Shown here one piece after another: positions 5,373 to 6,070 of a DNA stretch of 6,070 nt; the first letter of the stretch is position 1; every line of letters begins with the position of its first letter. The notes under the pieces are model-generated. The model saw only the letters and a list, made by a program, of their open reading frames with translations, was not told the DNA's origin and ran no database searches. The stretch covers positions 1-6,070 of the forward strand of contig CALBZH010000592.1 of the NCBI GenBank assembly GCA_937889795.1, read 5' to 3'. The stretch is from an uncultured Syntrophobacteraceae bacterium (lineage in GTDB: Bacteria; Desulfobacterota; Syntrophobacteria; Syntrophobacterales; Syntrophobacteraceae). Made by a program: the position numbers and the translations under genes.

Positions 5373-6020
5373 TTATTGAGGTTGGCCAAAAGGACTCCAT
5401 GTCAGCGAGTTGAGCTGTTGAGAAGCCTGCTTCGCCAAACCTTCGGCAAGCACGTGGATTCGAGCACTCGGATCACCGTGAATAACCTTCCAGTAGAGAT
5501 CCACATCTGAGCCTGGGAGCGAATGGGCTCGCTGGCGGAAGTACCCGAGAACCAGTCCTGTATTGATCTCCAAGATGCGAATGTGGACTTCGAGAGCGGT
5601 CGGGGTGGCACCGGAGCTGTCCAGGGCATAGTCGATGGTTCCCATGAGGACGGTGTCGCACGAGAGCTCCCGCCCGAGACGAAGAGCATCTTCATCACTC
5701 TTTGGCTCGCGGCGTAGGAGGAGGGTTTCACGGAATGGGCCGTTTTGGAGCAGTTTCTCGAAATAGATCGTGGAAAGCTTCTCCTTCTGATCGCCGACAT
5801 AGGATGGTCCCGTAAACGACAAAACCCCAAGCTTGCCGCGCCATTTAGAGGTCAAGTCACGTTCGGTCACGATATCGATGGGCTCTATCGTGACAGACCG
5901 CTGTGCCAAGACCCGGTTTCTGAACATGCATCCTGTGAGTGCGGCTAGAAACGCCAGAGTCCATCCGGCTCGGAGTGAATGCCGGATCAGTCTGTCAACA
6001 AACAAGGTGCGGGGCTGCAT
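5373..6020 (-). CDS. Putative outer-membrane lipoprotein with FlgO/CsgG-like core
   Basis: A 215-residue protein with a lipoprotein signal peptide: basic n-region (R4, R10, R13, R17), hydrophobic core (about 19-27) and lipobox LTGC with C31 as the lipidated residue. Position +2 is Met, so outer-membrane sorting is expected. The mature core (about 60-165) has the alternating pattern of CsgG/FlgO/LpoB-type domains: a strand GKLGVLSF, a helix ending near YFEKLLQ, another helix DALRLGRELSCDTVLMG, then GTIDYALDSSG and the strand pair LEVHIRILEINTGLVLGYF. FlgO-like lipoproteins support flagellar outer-membrane or motility functions; CsgG forms the curli pore. The family placement is by fold pattern only and is moderately sure. 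The ATG at 6020 is preceded by GGAAGAGAG (6031-6039, about 10 bases away). flaG follows 73 bases downstream, which supports a motility role. The last 50 bases of the window, upstream of this gene, show no clear promoter. Confidence 0.8.
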   Translation of the reverse strand: MQPRTLFVDRLIRHSLRAGWTLAFLAALTGCMFRNRVLAQRSVTIEPIDIVTERDLTSKWRGKLGVLSFTGPSYVGDQKEKLSTIYFEKLLQNGPFRETLLLRREPKSDEDALRLGRELSCDTVLMGTIDYALDSSGATPTALEVHIRILEINTGLVLGYFRQRAHSLPGSDVDLYWKVIHGDPSARIHVLAEGLAKQASQQLNSLTWSPFGQPQ

Positions 6021-6070
6021 GGGTAGCTCACTCTCTTCCGCGTCCGAAGGTAGCGCGGTTTGGATTTCCG

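Noticed and set aside
5300..5389. N-terminal extension of FlaG to a TTG at 5389
   Set aside because: It overlaps the lipoprotein stop and lacks a ribosome binding site, whereas the ATG at 5299 has a perfect GGAGG at 7 bases.

Overview
The window looks like part of a flagellar and chemosensory accessory region from a motile, two-membrane (Gram-negative) bacterium. The support is a FlaG-family protein, a lipoprotein with a clear lipobox, two good sigma-54 (-24/-12) promoter matches, and a receiver/HD-GYP response regulator. The style (many receiver-domain proteins, sigma-54 control, mid GC) fits Nitrospirota or a deltaproteobacterium-like lineage, but that placement is inference and no marker gene fixes it. 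All seven genes I accept lie on the minus strand, so the layout reads from high to low coordinates.

Region 6070-4901: a putative outer-membrane lipoprotein with a FlgO/CsgG-like core (6020-5373) is followed by flaG (5299-4901), which has an excellent ribosome binding site. Region 4900-4483 is a 418-base gap holding a sigma-54 promoter (4601-4616) and a transcribed leader with two hairpins (4579-4516).

Region 4482-1387 is a compact signalling operon. Its first gene is a receiver protein ending in a SHOCT-like domain. The second, overlapping it by 4 bases, is a receiver-GAF-HD-GYP response regulator predicted to degrade cyclic di-GMP. The third is a soluble histidine kinase with no recognisable input domain. 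Together they look like a phosphorelay in which one kinase may feed two receivers, with cyclic-di-GMP turnover as one output. The sigma-54 promoter suggests co-expression with flagellar genes.

Region 1386-1031 is a non-coding stretch rich in inverted repeats (1239-1290 and 1312-1346), followed by a second sigma-54 promoter (1096-1111). That promoter drives two uncharacterised genes that overlap by 25 bases: a cytoplasmic hydrophilic/helical protein (1030-536) and a small exported protein with a basic C-terminus (560-123). A probable intrinsic terminator (50-81) closes this unit.

The most interesting points are the sigma-54-controlled kinase/receiver-SHOCT/receiver-HD-GYP module with its structured leader, the kinase's unusual H-box, and the alternative-pairing inverted repeats between the two sigma-54 units. 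No mobile elements, CRISPR arrays, tRNAs or rRNAs were seen.
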